A stretch of 58,035 nt of DNA from Selenomonadaceae bacterium (GTDB taxonomy: Bacteria > Bacillota > Negativicutes > Selenomonadales > Selenomonadaceae). The translations under genes were made by a program, and so were the position numbers. Numbering within the stretch: the stretch's first letter is position 1; the number at the start of each line of letters is the position of its first letter. Below are positions 1 through 8,839 of this stretch, piece after piece. The notes below the pieces were generated by a model. That model was given only the letters and a program-made list of their open reading frames with translations, was not told the origin of the DNA and searched no databases. Where the stretch lies: contig JAFSOQ010000043.1 in the NCBI GenBank assembly GCA_017446845.1, positions 1 to 58,035 on the forward strand, in the 5' to 3' direction.

Positions 1-1
1 G

Positions 2-502
2 CCGCCTATGGAAGATTGCTACATGGCTAAGGCGACTGAAAGAATTTTCCTACCGCTCCTGCAACAACTTCTGCCCGAAATCATTGATATTAACATGCCG
101 CTCGAAGGTGTCTTCCACGATTGCGTTATCGTTTCCATAAAAAAACAATTCCCAATGCACGCCAGAAAAGTTATGCACGCGCTTTGGGGTCTCGGACAAA
201 TGATGAACGTCAAAATGATTATCGTCGTCGATTCGCATGTCAACGTTCAAGATTTGAGCGAAGTTGCTTGGAGAGTTTTCAACAACATTGACGCCGAACA
301 CGATTTGGAAATTGTTCACGGTCCGCTTGACGTTTTGGATCACTCGTCGCCTTATGCAAAATGGGGCGCGAAACTCGGCATTGACGCAACAAAAACTTGG
401 GCTGAAGAAGGTCACGCACGCGAATGGCCTGACGAAATTGAAATGTCGCCCGAAATTAAATCTCGCGTAGATAATATTTGGAGTTCTTTGGGGTTGGATT
501 GA
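2..502 (+). CDS. UbiD-family decarboxylase, C-terminal part (5' end outside window)
   Basis: The reading frame is open from the window edge, so the true start lies upstream and only about 166 C-terminal residues are visible. The segment PPMEDCYMAKATERIFLPLL followed by VSIKKQFPMHARKVMHALWG is characteristic of the C-terminal domain of UbiD-type decarboxylases that use prenylated FMN. In anaerobic Firmicutes and Negativicutes the closest relatives are usually annotated as menaquinone-biosynthesis decarboxylases acting on a polyprenylated aromatic acid. The visible part holds the conserved glutamate/aspartate-rich C-terminal lobe, not the full active site. The next gene starts one base after the stop, so the two are probably co-transcribed. 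Family assignment is firm; the substrate is inferred. Confidence 0.85.
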   Translation, partial: PPMEDCYMAKATERIFLPLLQQLLPEIIDINMPLEGVFHDCVIVSIKKQFPMHARKVMHALWGLGQMMNVKMIIVVDSHVNVQDLSEVAWRVFNNIDAEHDLEIVHGPLDVLDHSSPYAKWGAKLGIDATKTWAEEGHAREWPDEIEMSPEIKSRVDNIWSSLGLD

Positions 503-503
503 C

Positions 504-1910
504 ATGAAAAATTTTTTTGAACGCCTCTCATGGCAAATGATTTTCGTCGCGTATTTGGCGATATTTTTTTTACGCAACTTATTAACACCGAATGTCGCCG
601 ACGATCTTTCTTACAAATTTATTTGGGACGGCGCGGGCAAAGGAAATTTAATCAACGGCATTGACCCGAATCGCCTGCAACCCGTTGAAAGTTTTGCGGA
701 TATTTTAAATTCGCAATGGCAACATTATTTTTCCTGGGGCGGGCGGACGGTCGCTCATACACTCGTTCAATTTTTCGTTTGGCAAGATAAAATTTTCTTC
801 GACGTCGCAAATGTTTTTGTATTCGCGGCGTTGGTGTTGTTGCTGTTCAAAGTCGGAACGGGTTTGCCGTTGCGCGAAATGAATAAAAGTTACCTGCTGC
901 TGATTTTGGCGGGAATTTATTTTTGCGCGCCGTCGCTGACGATAACGACGATTTGGCTGACGGGAACTTGCAATTATCTTTGGATGTGCACGCTCGAAAT
1001 TTTATTCCTGTTGCCGTTCGCGCTCGCGTATCGTAATCCGAAAAAATCATTCCTAATTCCTACTTCCTCATTCCTAATTGCTTTTCTCGCGGGTTGGTCG
1101 AGTGAGCCGGGCGCGGCAGTCACGATTTTTGTAACGTTTATTTTCCTGATACACTTCCGACAAGAAAAAAATCTTCAGCCGTGGATGAAAATCGGATTTA
1201 TATTTTTACTCGTCGGTTTCGCGATCTTGATGCTTGCGCCGGGAAATTTGCACCGAGCGGAATTGATAAGCGATCATCTGCCGCCGTTCGGATTGCAAAT
1301 GCTCCGTGCGAATTTTGTCGGAGGATTTTTGCCTGTCCTTCTGCGCGAGGCAATTTTATTCGTGCCGATAATTTTTTACTTCGTCAAGGCAAAAACTTCG
1401 CCCGAAGTCACGAAATTTATTTTGACGTTCGCGGCGGCTTCGATTTTGAGTTTGTTGGTTATGATGTTCGCGCCGATGTTCCCCGAACGCGCAGGCTTTC
1501 CGTCGACGATATTTTTATTGGTCGCGTCACTCGCCGCGCTGAAAGAAATTTTGCCGACCGTCGAAAAATTTTTCAGCCGCCAAATAAAAATAGTTACTAT
1601 TTTTGCAATCGTTTGGTCGATGAGTTTAATCGGCTGTCTTTACGTCGAATACAGTTTCCATAATCAAATTGCCGAGCGCATAAAAATTGTCGCCGCTCAC
1701 AAGAACGACGACTTGATTGTTGTCCCGCCGATTAAATTGCCTGATTGGTCTGAAACTTTATTAGGTTCGCGCACTTGGGACAGATTGACACTTTTGTTGG
1801 GCGGCGATTTGAAAAATTACGATTCCAACAATCGCAACATACTTTTCTGCCGCTGCTACGGTTTGAAAAAAATCGTGACGGAAAAAATGCTTTATCTGCC
1901 GTCGCGATAA
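504..1910 (+). CDS. Polytopic membrane protein, DUF6056-like
   Basis: This 468-residue protein has about eleven hydrophobic stretches spread over its length, beginning with a membrane segment at residues 10-27. The first outside loop has an NVADDLSYKF motif; paired acidic residues in this position are typical of GT-C-fold glycosyltransferases, so a role in moving sugars from a lipid carrier is possible but not shown. It resembles the DUF6056 family of uncharacterised membrane proteins. The start follows the ubiD-like gene by one base. Between residues about 182 and 193 the protein contains a LIPTSSFLI stretch encoded by an in-frame heptamer repeat (see 1050-1079). The 3' end overlaps the convergent small gene at 1892-2092 by 19 bases. 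Confidence 0.7.
   Translation: MKNFFERLSWQMIFVAYLAIFFLRNLLTPNVADDLSYKFIWDGAGKGNLINGIDPNRLQPVESFADILNSQWQHYFSWGGRTVAHTLVQFFVWQDKIFFDVANVFVFAALVLLLFKVGTGLPLREMNKSYLLLILAGIYFCAPSLTITTIWLTGTCNYLWMCTLEILFLLPFALAYRNPKKSFLIPTSSFLIAFLAGWSSEPGAAVTIFVTFIFLIHFRQEKNLQPWMKIGFIFLLVGFAILMLAPGNLHRAELISDHLPPFGLQMLRANFVGGFLPVLLREAILFVPIIFYFVKAKTSPEVTKFILTFAAASILSLLVMMFAPMFPERAGFPSTIFLLVASLAALKEILPTVEKFFSRQIKIVTIFAIVWSMSLIGCLYVEYSFHNQIAERIKIVAAHKNDDLIVVPPIKLPDWSETLLGSRTWDRLTLLLGGDLKNYDSNNRNILFCRCYGLKKIVTEKMLYLPSR
1050..1079. repeat. Heptamer repeat array inside a coding region
   Basis: About four units of the TTCCTAA/TTCCTCA heptamer (complement of TTAGGAA) lie in frame in the membrane-protein gene and encode a hydrophobic LIPTSSFLI run. 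The same repeat forms long arrays elsewhere in the window. Confidence 0.7.
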
Positions 1911-2092
1911 CCGCCTTGACCGCAGCCGTAACGTCCGCAATATTCGCCGTCGTAATTATTGTCGTCGCAATTTTGATAGCAATAACCTCTGCAGCAAATA
2001 TTTTCCTGTTCGACTTGACTTGCCTCGGTGAACGCGCTGAATCCCATGAGCATGACCGCAGTCAACGCTCCGACGAAAAATTTTTTAAACAT
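1892..2092 (-). CDS. Small secreted cysteine-rich peptide
   Basis: A 66-residue product starting with a clear signal peptide (MFKKFFVGALTAVMLMGFSA). The predicted mature part, after about residue 24, is short, tyrosine- and glycine-rich, and has six cysteines in the pattern CC, C, C, then C and C near the end. The ATG at 2092 is preferred over an upstream in-frame TTG because the GGAGG ribosome-binding site sits eight to nine bases before it. No family is recognised. It could be a cell-surface or periplasmic peptide stabilised by disulfides. It lies downstream of the DUF3298 protein gene on the same strand, with 24 bases between them. Confidence 0.6.
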   Translation of the reverse strand: MFKKFFVGALTAVMLMGFSAFTEASQVEQENICCRGYCYQNCDDNNYDGEYCGRYGCGQGGYRDGR

Positions 2093-2116
2093 ACCAAACA
2101 ACCTCCAAAAAAAACT

Positions 2117-2749
2117 TCAATGCATGTCGAGGTCGATAATTCCCGCCGCATATGGCGCAACCTCGTAATGCTGGAAAATCAAATGCACGTGGAGATTTTC
2201 ATCCCAATAAAAATTTTCGGGCAATTTTTTAAGCGGCAAGGCATCGTCGAAAAGATGAATTCCTTCGCGCTCACAATGTTCACGAAGTTTTTTCGAGACG
2301 TTCTCCAAAGAAAAATTCGGATTACCGCTGCCGACGTCCGTCAAATAGCTTATGTCCATTAACTCGCCGTTATTGACGTTAAAGTTCAGCGCGTGCTTGT
2401 AAGTTGCAGGGTGTGCGCCGCCTTTGTAATAATTGCTCTCGGTCAAGATGATACTCAAAATTACGGTGTTGCCCGCCTCGTTACTGCCGACCTCATAATT
2501 TGTGCGAACGTCGGCGACGGTGTAACCGTTGGTCTGAGCGTTGCGATAAACACCCGTCAAAAATCTGTCTACTTCCGCGATAATTGCCGTGTTAATTTTT
2601 TTATCAATCGCCGCGTCGCCGGTGTGCACCACGGGATAAATAATTTTCTCGTTGCCGTTGAAACAAGTCTTCTCAATCGTCGCCGCGCCGCAAAAATTTT
2701 GAACGCTCACAATCAGCGCGATTAACATTGCCATAAAAATTTTCCGCAT
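2117..2749 (-). CDS. Secreted DUF3298 (RsiV-like) protein
   Basis: The 210-residue protein has an N-terminal signal peptide (residues 1-22, hydrophobic core MAMLIALIVSV) and a body matching the PdaC/DUF3298 arrangement seen in RsiV and in secreted proteins of unknown role. Typical features are the alternating pattern around YKGGAHPATYKHALNFN, the LTDV segment and the final FQHYEVAPYAAGI motif. In RsiV this domain binds lysozyme; no sigma-factor partner or transmembrane anchor is visible here, so an enzyme-inhibitor or envelope-sensing role is only a guess. A GGAGGTGA ribosome-binding site precedes the ATG. It is probably transcribed with the small cysteine-rich gene that follows. Confidence 0.75.
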   Translation of the reverse strand: MRKIFMAMLIALIVSVQNFCGAATIEKTCFNGNEKIIYPVVHTGDAAIDKKINTAIIAEVDRFLTGVYRNAQTNGYTVADVRTNYEVGSNEAGNTVILSIILTESNYYKGGAHPATYKHALNFNVNNGELMDISYLTDVGSGNPNFSLENVSKKLREHCEREGIHLFDDALPLKKLPENFYWDENLHVHLIFQHYEVAPYAAGIIDLDMH

Positions 2750-2847
2750 AAAAAATCACCTCCGCACAAATTATATCACGCAGAAAAATTTTGTCGACGT
2801 GCGGGATTTTTTTTGCTATCATGGATAAAAAATTCTGAGGCGGAAAA

Positions 2848-4491
2848 ATGATTCAACTTGAGAACGTTACAAAATACTACGGCGAGCGGCTGATTTTCCG
2901 CGACGTGACTTTTAAAATTATCGACGGAGAAAAATTCGGAATCGTCGGCAAAAACGGCGCGGGCAAGTCGACGCTGATTAAAATCATGACGGGCTTGGAA
3001 AATTTCGACGCGGGCACAATCGGCGGACTTCGTGCGGAAGATGTCGGCTTTGTAGAACAAACACCGAAATTTTTTGCCGCGACGCTCCTCGACGAGATGT
3101 TGACGGTTAAAGGCGTCGAAAAATTTCAAGCTCGGAAAATTTTATACGGGCTTGGCTTTACGGAATCGGAGCTTGAAAAAAATCCGAACAACTTCAGCGG
3201 CGGCGAGATTGCCAAAATTTCTCTGGCAAAAGCTTTACTCAACGAGCCGCGCATTTTGATTCTCGACGAGCCGACCAATCACTTGGATATTTATTCGATT
3301 GAGTTTTTGGAAGAATTTGTTAAGAATTATCGCGGCACGGTCATTGTCGTCACGCACGACCGACATTTTCTGCAAAATTGCGTTGTAAAAATTTTGGACA
3401 TGGAAAACGGACGCGCGACGCTTTACCCCGGCAATTACGAAAAATTTATTCGGCTCAAGCAGGAACGTCGTGAGGCTGAACTTAAAGCCTACGAGAAACA
3501 GCAGGAAGAAATTGCCAAGCTGGAAGATTTCGTGCGGCGCAATAAAGTTCGTGCGTCGACGGCAAAACGCGCCCGCAGTCGTCAAATTGCACTCGACCGC
3601 ATGGAACGTTTGGAAAAACCTCCGTCAATCGAAACTGCCAACATAAAATTGGGCGACGCCGCCGAATCTGCCAATCGCGTTTTGATTCTGGAGAAAATTT
3701 TTTTCAAGAACATAATCAAAGATTTCAGCGCGGAAATTTTCAAAGGAGAGAAAATCGGCTTAATCGGTCGCAACGGCGTCGGAAAATCTACGCTGCTGAA
3801 AATTATCGTCGGCGAACTCAAAGCTGACAGCGGCGAAATAAAAATCGGCAACCGCGTAAAAATCGGTTATCTGTCGCAAGGTCATGAGGAGCTGAACGAA
3901 AATCGGACGCCGCTTGAGGAATTAAATTACGAATTCGGATTGACGGAAGGTCAAGCGCGTTCGGAGTTGGCAAGATTAAATTTATTTGCGCAAGTCGTCG
4001 AAAAGCCAATCGTCGATTTATCCGGCGGCGAAAAAACTCGCGTGGCTCTGACGAAATTAATTTTGACGGGCGCGAATTTTTTAATCCTCGACGAGCCGAC
4101 CAATCATCTGGATTTGCCTGCGCGGGAGGCAATCGAACTCGCACTGCAAGAATTCGACGGGACAATTTTAATCGTCACGCACGACCGATATTTACTTGAC
4201 AAAGTGGCAACGCGAACAATAGAATTAGGAATGAGGAATGAGGAATTAGGAATTAGGGACAAGGCGTCGACGAAACCAAAACCCAAAGTCCAAAACTCGA
4301 AACCTAACGAACAGGCATTGAATAAAATCGAAGCGCAGATAAAAATGGCGGAGATGGAATTAAAAATGATTGAGCACGAGATAAACGCCGCGACCAATCC
4401 CGAAAAGTTGACGGAATTGGCGGCGGCGCATGAGGCAAAAATCGCGGAGATTGACGAATTTTATTTGCGCTGGGAGGAGTTGCAATGTTGA
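2848..4491 (+). CDS. ABC-F family ATPase (Uup/EttA-like)
   Basis: The protein has two ABC ATPase domains and no membrane segments, the layout of ribosome-associated ABC-F proteins. Domain 1 has Walker A GKNGAGKST (about residue 35), signature FSGGE and Walker B ILILDEPTNHLD; domain 2 has GRNGVGKST, LSGGEKTR and FLILDEPTNHLD. The linker between them (about 205-260) is charged and lysine/arginine-rich, as expected for the element that reaches the tRNA P site. The last 55 residues form a coiled coil like the Uup C-terminal domain. Between domain 2 and the coiled coil the sequence ELGMRNEELGIRDK is encoded by a heptamer repeat array inserted in frame. The gene overlaps the next start by 7 bases. 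Confidence 0.88.
   Translation: MIQLENVTKYYGERLIFRDVTFKIIDGEKFGIVGKNGAGKSTLIKIMTGLENFDAGTIGGLRAEDVGFVEQTPKFFAATLLDEMLTVKGVEKFQARKILYGLGFTESELEKNPNNFSGGEIAKISLAKALLNEPRILILDEPTNHLDIYSIEFLEEFVKNYRGTVIVVTHDRHFLQNCVVKILDMENGRATLYPGNYEKFIRLKQERREAELKAYEKQQEEIAKLEDFVRRNKVRASTAKRARSRQIALDRMERLEKPPSIETANIKLGDAAESANRVLILEKIFFKNIIKDFSAEIFKGEKIGLIGRNGVGKSTLLKIIVGELKADSGEIKIGNRVKIGYLSQGHEELNENRTPLEELNYEFGLTEGQARSELARLNLFAQVVEKPIVDLSGGEKTRVALTKLILTGANFLILDEPTNHLDLPAREAIELALQEFDGTILIVTHDRYLLDKVATRTIELGMRNEELGIRDKASTKPKPKVQNSKPNEQALNKIEAQIKMAEMELKMIEHEINAATNPEKLTELAAAHEAKIAEIDEFYLRWEELQC
4221..4259. repeat. Heptamer repeat array inside abc-f
   Basis: Five to six tandem units of TTAGGAA/TGAGGAA lie in the linker before the C-terminal coiled coil. 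The array is read through without a stop because TGAGGAA variants occupy the positions where TTAGGAA would place TAG in frame. Confidence 0.8.
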
Positions 4492-5801
4492 GAATTGTGC
4501 CGATTGCTCTTGCCATTATCCTTTGCTTTTCCAATCTCGGCTTTATAAATCTCGGCGGAAATAAAAATAAAAACGTCGACGCTCACGCCCCGCGCAATCA
4601 TCTGACGCAAGATAAAAATGTTCAAGCCGCCGTCATCGGCGAAGTTTACGAATTCGAGAACGCGACCGACGAACCCGACGAAATTTCCGAAGAAATTATT
4701 CCGCGCAATGAAAATATTTTGCGGCTTTTCTGGGACATCGTTCCAAATGCCGTCAAGTACGAAATTTTTATCGGCGGCAACACGCTTTACGCTTACACAA
4801 ACGGAATTGAAATCCCCGTAGAAAATGTCAACGCAAAATTTCAAGTCAATGCCGTTTCGTTGGAGGGCACGACGCTTGAAAATAAATTGCCGATTGCCGC
4901 AATCGATACCAATCCGACTGCCCCGCGCACGACGACCGAATTTGATAAAATGAATTATCCGCCGATTTATCCCGTGTACTCGTGGATTCCGACGAGCGGC
5001 GCGAATCATTATGAAATTGAACTTATAAAGGACGGCAAAATTATTCGCCGATATTTTACGACTTCGCAGGTGCAAGACGATAATTTTGATTTTTACGACA
5101 AGCAACCCGTGCTTGACGAGGGAGAATATTTTTGGCGAGTGCGCGGGCTTAATCGTGACAATCAGCCGCTGACTCGTTGGTCTGAAAAAAATTCTTCCAA
5201 CAGTTTCGAGGTCAAGCACCAAATCAGATTTTGCGCACTCGGCGACAGCATAACCCATGGCGGCGGCTCCATTTCTGTTCCGCCCTCAACAGTCATGTAT
5301 AACTGGGAAACTTATTGCGCGATTCCCGTCAAAAATCTCGGCAGGAGCGGCGACACTACCGCCGAACTTTTGGCGCGTTTCGATAACGACGTTTTGCCCT
5401 TCCGCCCCGAAGTTTTGTTCATTATGGGCGGCGTCAACGATTATCGCGCAAATATTTTGGGTTGGGAGTCTGTGGAAAATTTAAAAGAGATTCGCGACAA
5501 ATGCGAGCGAGCCGGAATTAAACCGGTATTTTTGACGCCGACGCCTTTAAATCCCGCGCAGATTCAAAAATTGAATTTTATCGACTTGCCGCCCGAAGAT
5601 TGGCAGGAGCACCAAAAATTTATTTGCGAGTGGATTCGCGACCAAGAAAATTTTATCGACGTGAACGAAAAACTGACTGACGACGCGGGCAATTTGATTG
5701 ACGCGTTGAGCGTTGACGGCTTGCACCCCGACGCCGAAGGTAAAAAAATTATCGGCGAGGCTGTTGCCGCGTGGTTGGACAAATATCTGAACTTAAAATA
5801 A
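4485..5801 (+). CDS. SGNH/GDSL-type hydrolase with N-terminal fibronectin-like region
   Basis: The 438-residue protein begins with a hydrophobic segment (about residues 3-22) that should act as signal or membrane anchor, so the enzyme probably works outside the cytoplasm. Residues 70-230 look like one or two fibronectin-type repeats (WDIVPNAVKYEIFI, WIPTSGANHYEIEL). The catalytic part has block I LGDSITHG (serine near 251), block II GRSGDTT, block III MGGVNDY and block V DGLHPD, the full SGNH set. Members are esterases or lipases, often removing acetyl groups from polysaccharides; the substrate here is unknown. The start codon lies inside the end of the abc-f gene, with GGAGG just upstream. 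An intrinsic terminator follows directly. Confidence 0.85.
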   Translation: MLRIVPIALAIILCFSNLGFINLGGNKNKNVDAHAPRNHLTQDKNVQAAVIGEVYEFENATDEPDEISEEIIPRNENILRLFWDIVPNAVKYEIFIGGNTLYAYTNGIEIPVENVNAKFQVNAVSLEGTTLENKLPIAAIDTNPTAPRTTTEFDKMNYPPIYPVYSWIPTSGANHYEIELIKDGKIIRRYFTTSQVQDDNFDFYDKQPVLDEGEYFWRVRGLNRDNQPLTRWSEKNSSNSFEVKHQIRFCALGDSITHGGGSISVPPSTVMYNWETYCAIPVKNLGRSGDTTAELLARFDNDVLPFRPEVLFIMGGVNDYRANILGWESVENLKEIRDKCERAGIKPVFLTPTPLNPAQIQKLNFIDLPPEDWQEHQKFICEWIRDQENFIDVNEKLTDDAGNLIDALSVDGLHPDAEGKKIIGEAVAAWLDKYLNLK

Positions 5802-5804
5802 AAA

Positions 5805-5840
5805 ATCCCGCCGAGTTCTTCGACGGGATAAAATTTTTTT
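5805..5840 (+). terminator. Intrinsic terminator after SGNH gene
   Basis: ATCCCG and CGGGAT arms enclose a short loop, followed by seven T residues. It ends the abc-f/SGNH transcription unit. Confidence 0.8.
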
Positions 5841-5872
5841 ATTCGACGCGCAAAAGGAGGCTCTAAAAAAAA

Positions 5873-6697
5873 ATGAGCAAAAATTTTTTCGGCGACTCTG
5901 TGACTTTGAACAGCGGTTACACTATGCCTTATCTCGGATTCGGGACGTGGACGCTTGACGACGACGCGGCGGAAGATTGCGTTTATTTTGCGTTGAAGGT
6001 CGGCTACCGATTGATTGACACGGCGAGATATTACCGCAACGAAGTCGGGGTCGGCAGAGGAATTCGGTGGGCGATTCAAGACGGGATTGCCACACGCGAA
6101 GAAATTTTCGTTACGTCGAAGATTATGCCGGGCAACTCTCCCGACGCGGCGATTAACGCTGCTATCCGTGATTTAAATTTGAATTACGTCGACTTAATGC
6201 TGATTCACTGGTCGGGCTACAACGACGCGGAAGTTTATCGGGCATTGGAGCGCGGAGTTAAATCGGGCAAAATTCGTTCAATCGGCATTTCAAATTACTC
6301 AACGCCGCGAGCTTTCGACAAAATTAAAAATATCGCGACGATTGTCCCCGCCGTCATTCAAAACGAAAATCATCCCTACTATCAGAATGAAAATCTTCAA
6401 GCCTACGTAAAAAATTTCGGCACGATTATCGAGGCGTGGTATCCCTTCGGCGGGCGCGGCAATACTCAAAAAATTTTTTCCGACGCGACGATTAAAATGC
6501 TCGCAAAAAAATATTCCAAGTCACCCGCGCAGATTATTTTGCGTTGGCAAATTCAAGCGGGCTACGTTGCAATTCCGGGTTCGTCGAATAAAAATCACAT
6601 CGCTGAAAATTTTAATATCTTCGATTTCAGTTTGGCTGCCGAGGATATGAATTTGATTCGCGTCCTGAATAAAAATCGCAGCTTTGAAAATTGGTGA
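5873..6697 (+). CDS. Aldo/keto reductase
   Basis: A 274-residue single-domain TIM-barrel reductase that should use NADPH to interconvert carbonyls and alcohols in the cytoplasm. The catalytic tetrad is visible: aspartate and tyrosine in DTARYYRNE (about D48 and Y53), lysine in VTSKIMP (about K82) and histidine in LMLIHW (about H112). The C-terminal cofactor region is present as IPGSSNKNHIAEN. Length and motifs match AKR family members close to 2,5-diketo-gluconate reductases, but the physiological substrate cannot be told. The ATG follows an AAAGGAGG ribosome-binding site. It stands alone between a terminator and a convergent recombinase gene. Confidence 0.88.
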   Translation: MSKNFFGDSVTLNSGYTMPYLGFGTWTLDDDAAEDCVYFALKVGYRLIDTARYYRNEVGVGRGIRWAIQDGIATREEIFVTSKIMPGNSPDAAINAAIRDLNLNYVDLMLIHWSGYNDAEVYRALERGVKSGKIRSIGISNYSTPRAFDKIKNIATIVPAVIQNENHPYYQNENLQAYVKNFGTIIEAWYPFGGRGNTQKIFSDATIKMLAKKYSKSPAQIILRWQIQAGYVAIPGSSNKNHIAENFNIFDFSLAAEDMNLIRVLNKNRSFENW

Positions 6698-6807
6698 TTA
6701 TTTTTCTGAGAAAGTGTGTTCACAGACGTTTAAATACAATATGAATTCGCGCAGTAGAATGCAGATTCGGTGCCTGTCATTTTTGTCGACGTTCCGCTGA
6801 TTTTAAT

Positions 6808-7401
6808 TCAGTTTTCAGCGGCACGAGTCCACTTCAAAAAAGTTTGATGAGTGACACCGAGAATTTTTCCGGCTTTGCGAGCAGAGATATTTCCTAACTT
6901 CCATTCGGCAAAAACCTCATCAAAATTTTTTGGTCGCGGCAAAGGTTCACGCCCGAATTTGACTCCGCGAGCTTTGGCGGCAGCAATTCCTTCGGCTTGT
7001 CGTTGTCGGATAAAATCCCGTTCAATCTGCGCGAACGCGGACATGATTTGTAAAGCCAAATCGGAAATGAGCGTGCCGAGAAAATCTTTTTTGTTGCGCG
7101 TGTCGAGGAGCGGCATATCAAGAACGACGACGGCGACGCGTTTTTTCTTGGTGAGGATTTGCCATTGCTCCAAAATTTCCGTGTAATTTCTGCCGAGGCG
7201 GTCAATGCTCTTGACGACGAAAACATCTTCCGCCTTGAGTTTTCTGAGAAGTTTTCGATATTGCGGGCGATTGAAATCCTTGCCGCTCAAACGGTCGACG
7301 AAAATATTTTCAGGCTCAACGCCGAATTTTTTCAACGCATCCACTTGCCAAGATTCGTTTTGGTCTTTGCAAGAGACGCGAGCGTAGCCGTAAATGCTCA
7401 T
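6808..7401 (-). CDS. Serine recombinase (resolvase/invertase family)
   Basis: A 197-residue small serine recombinase. The catalytic serine lies in YARVS (residue 8), followed by the arginine-containing SIDRLGRN and the ERDFIRQRQAEGI helix that links to DNA binding. The C-terminal 45 residues carry a helix-turn-helix (ISARKAGKILGVTHQTFLKW). The start at 7401 is chosen because a GGAGG site precedes it; the frame continues 27 codons further upstream without one. Such proteins resolve transposon co-integrates or invert DNA segments. No inverted repeats or transposase gene of a Tn3 type were found next to it, so it may be a stranded remnant or act on sites elsewhere. Confidence 0.88.
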   Translation of the reverse strand: MSIYGYARVSCKDQNESWQVDALKKFGVEPENIFVDRLSGKDFNRPQYRKLLRKLKAEDVFVVKSIDRLGRNYTEILEQWQILTKKKRVAVVVLDMPLLDTRNKKDFLGTLISDLALQIMSAFAQIERDFIRQRQAEGIAAAKARGVKFGREPLPRPKNFDEVFAEWKLGNISARKAGKILGVTHQTFLKWTRAAEN

Positions 7402-7475
7402 AAAAATTTCCTCCTCGTTTGCAAAATTGCCTTGTCGATTGTAACATAAAAAATTTTTTTGCCGCCATTTATTTT

Positions 7476-7504
7476 TTGACAAGTCGGCAGAAATTTGTTA
7501 AAAA
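7476..7504 (+). promoter_or_regulatory. Possible larC promoter
   Basis: TTGACA is followed after 17 bases by TAAAAA; the -35 matches the consensus, the -10 is weak. Confidence 0.4.
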
Positions 7505-7528
7505 GGATTTTATTAAGGAGGGATTTTA

Positions 7529-8770
7529 TTGAAGGCAATTTATTTGGACTGCGCGGCGGGCATAAGCGGCAACATGTTTTTGGGCGCGTGTCTTCAGCTG
7601 GGCGTGCCGGAAAAATTTTTGCGCGGCGAACTCGATAAACTCAACTTGCCGCGTGATTTTGAAATTGAAATTTCCAACGTCAGCAAAAACGGAATCGGCG
7701 CGGCTTATGTCGACGTAAAGCTCCCGAAGAATTTTGAATCGGAAATAATCGACCGCCCGAACATTCGACACTTGCATCGCCACGAGCATATCAGAAATCA
7801 CAGTCACAGGACGTTCGGCGACATAAAAAAAATTATCGACGCTGCGGAGCTGAGCGAATCGGTTAAAACTCATGCGCTGGCAATTTTCGGCGTGATAGCA
7901 AAGGCGGAAGGAAAAGTTCACCAACGCCCCGCCGAGGAAGTCACTTTCCACGAAGTAGGCGCGATTGATTCTATCGTCGACATTGCAGGCTGCGCGATTT
8001 GTTTGGACTATTTGGACGTGGAAAAAATTTTTGTCTCGCGAATCAACACGGGCAGCGGTTTCGTCAAATGTGCTCATGGTTTGATGCAAATTCCTGCGCC
8101 CGCCACCGCCGAACTTCTGCAAGGATTTAAAACGTATCACTTCGGCGCGGAAAAAGAATTGACGACCCCGACGGGTGCGGCGATTGTCAATGCGCTCGCC
8201 GAATACAGCGCGGACTTGCCCGAAGATTTTTCCTCGGAAAAAATCGGCTACGGCGCGGGCAGTTGGGATTTGGATATTCCTAACGTCTTGAGGATTTATC
8301 TGGGCGAATTCGGCGGACAAGTCAAGCGGCATTTGGTTAAGCTTGAAGCGAATATCGACGACATGAATCCGCAAATTTACGACTGGCTTTACCAAAGACT
8401 TTTCAACGCGGGAGCTTTGGACGTATGGACGACGCCGATTTACATGAAAAAAAATCGTCCCGCGCAGATGCTGAGCGTTTTGGTCGACGCCGAACACAGA
8501 GAGGCTTGCATAAAAATTATTTTCGAGGAGACGACGACAATCGGTTTGCGCGTGATTGAAATTGCTCGGCGCGTGGAAGCTGTCAGAAAAATGGCAAAGG
8601 TCGAAACAAGCTTCGGCGAAGTTCAATGTAAAGTCAGCGCATATGACGGCAAAATTGTTTCGATAACGCCCGAATATGAAGATTGCCGCCGCCTTGCCGA
8701 AAAAAATTCGGTGCCGCTAAAAGCCGTTTGGCAAGAAGCTTTGACCAAACAGGAAGCACGACTCGGATAA
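7529..8770 (+). CDS. larC: LarC, nickel-pincer cofactor nickel insertase
   Basis: The 413-residue protein opens with AIYLDCAAGISGNMFLGACL, the hallmark of LarC, which inserts nickel into the pyridinium bisthiocarboxylate mononucleotide to make the cofactor of lactate racemase and related enzymes. A histidine-rich stretch (HLHRHEHIRNHSHR, about residues 85-100) probably handles the metal. The second half contains VKLEANIDDMNPQIYDW, also conserved. The start is a TTG with an AAGGAGGG site. In some species larC is split and joined by a programmed frameshift; here it is one continuous frame. No larB, larE or racemase gene is next to it, so the cofactor's user must lie elsewhere. Confidence 0.92.
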   Translation: MKAIYLDCAAGISGNMFLGACLQLGVPEKFLRGELDKLNLPRDFEIEISNVSKNGIGAAYVDVKLPKNFESEIIDRPNIRHLHRHEHIRNHSHRTFGDIKKIIDAAELSESVKTHALAIFGVIAKAEGKVHQRPAEEVTFHEVGAIDSIVDIAGCAICLDYLDVEKIFVSRINTGSGFVKCAHGLMQIPAPATAELLQGFKTYHFGAEKELTTPTGAAIVNALAEYSADLPEDFSSEKIGYGAGSWDLDIPNVLRIYLGEFGGQVKRHLVKLEANIDDMNPQIYDWLYQRLFNAGALDVWTTPIYMKKNRPAQMLSVLVDAEHREACIKIIFEETTTIGLRVIEIARRVEAVRKMAKVETSFGEVQCKVSAYDGKIVSITPEYEDCRRLAEKNSVPLKAVWQEALTKQEARLG

Positions 8771-8839
8771 ATTTTTTTGTTAAGAAAATGTGCACGATAC
8801 TAAAACAGGTCGGTGTGGAACCGGACTTGTGTTTAAACG

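Noticed and set aside
4461..5258. Minus-strand frame of 265 codons opposite the SGNH gene
   Set aside because: No start signal, no domain; fully explained by the SGNH gene on the other strand.
7526..8626. Long minus-strand frame of 366 codons opposite larC
   Set aside because: It is a mirror of the larC codon pattern, has no ribosome-binding site and no recognisable motif, while larC on the plus strand is clearly real.
8771..8839. Possible riboswitch or RNA element after larC
   Set aside because: The stretch has a GGTCGGTGTGGAACCGG hairpin-like part but matches no known RNA class and overlaps the radical SAM gene remnant.
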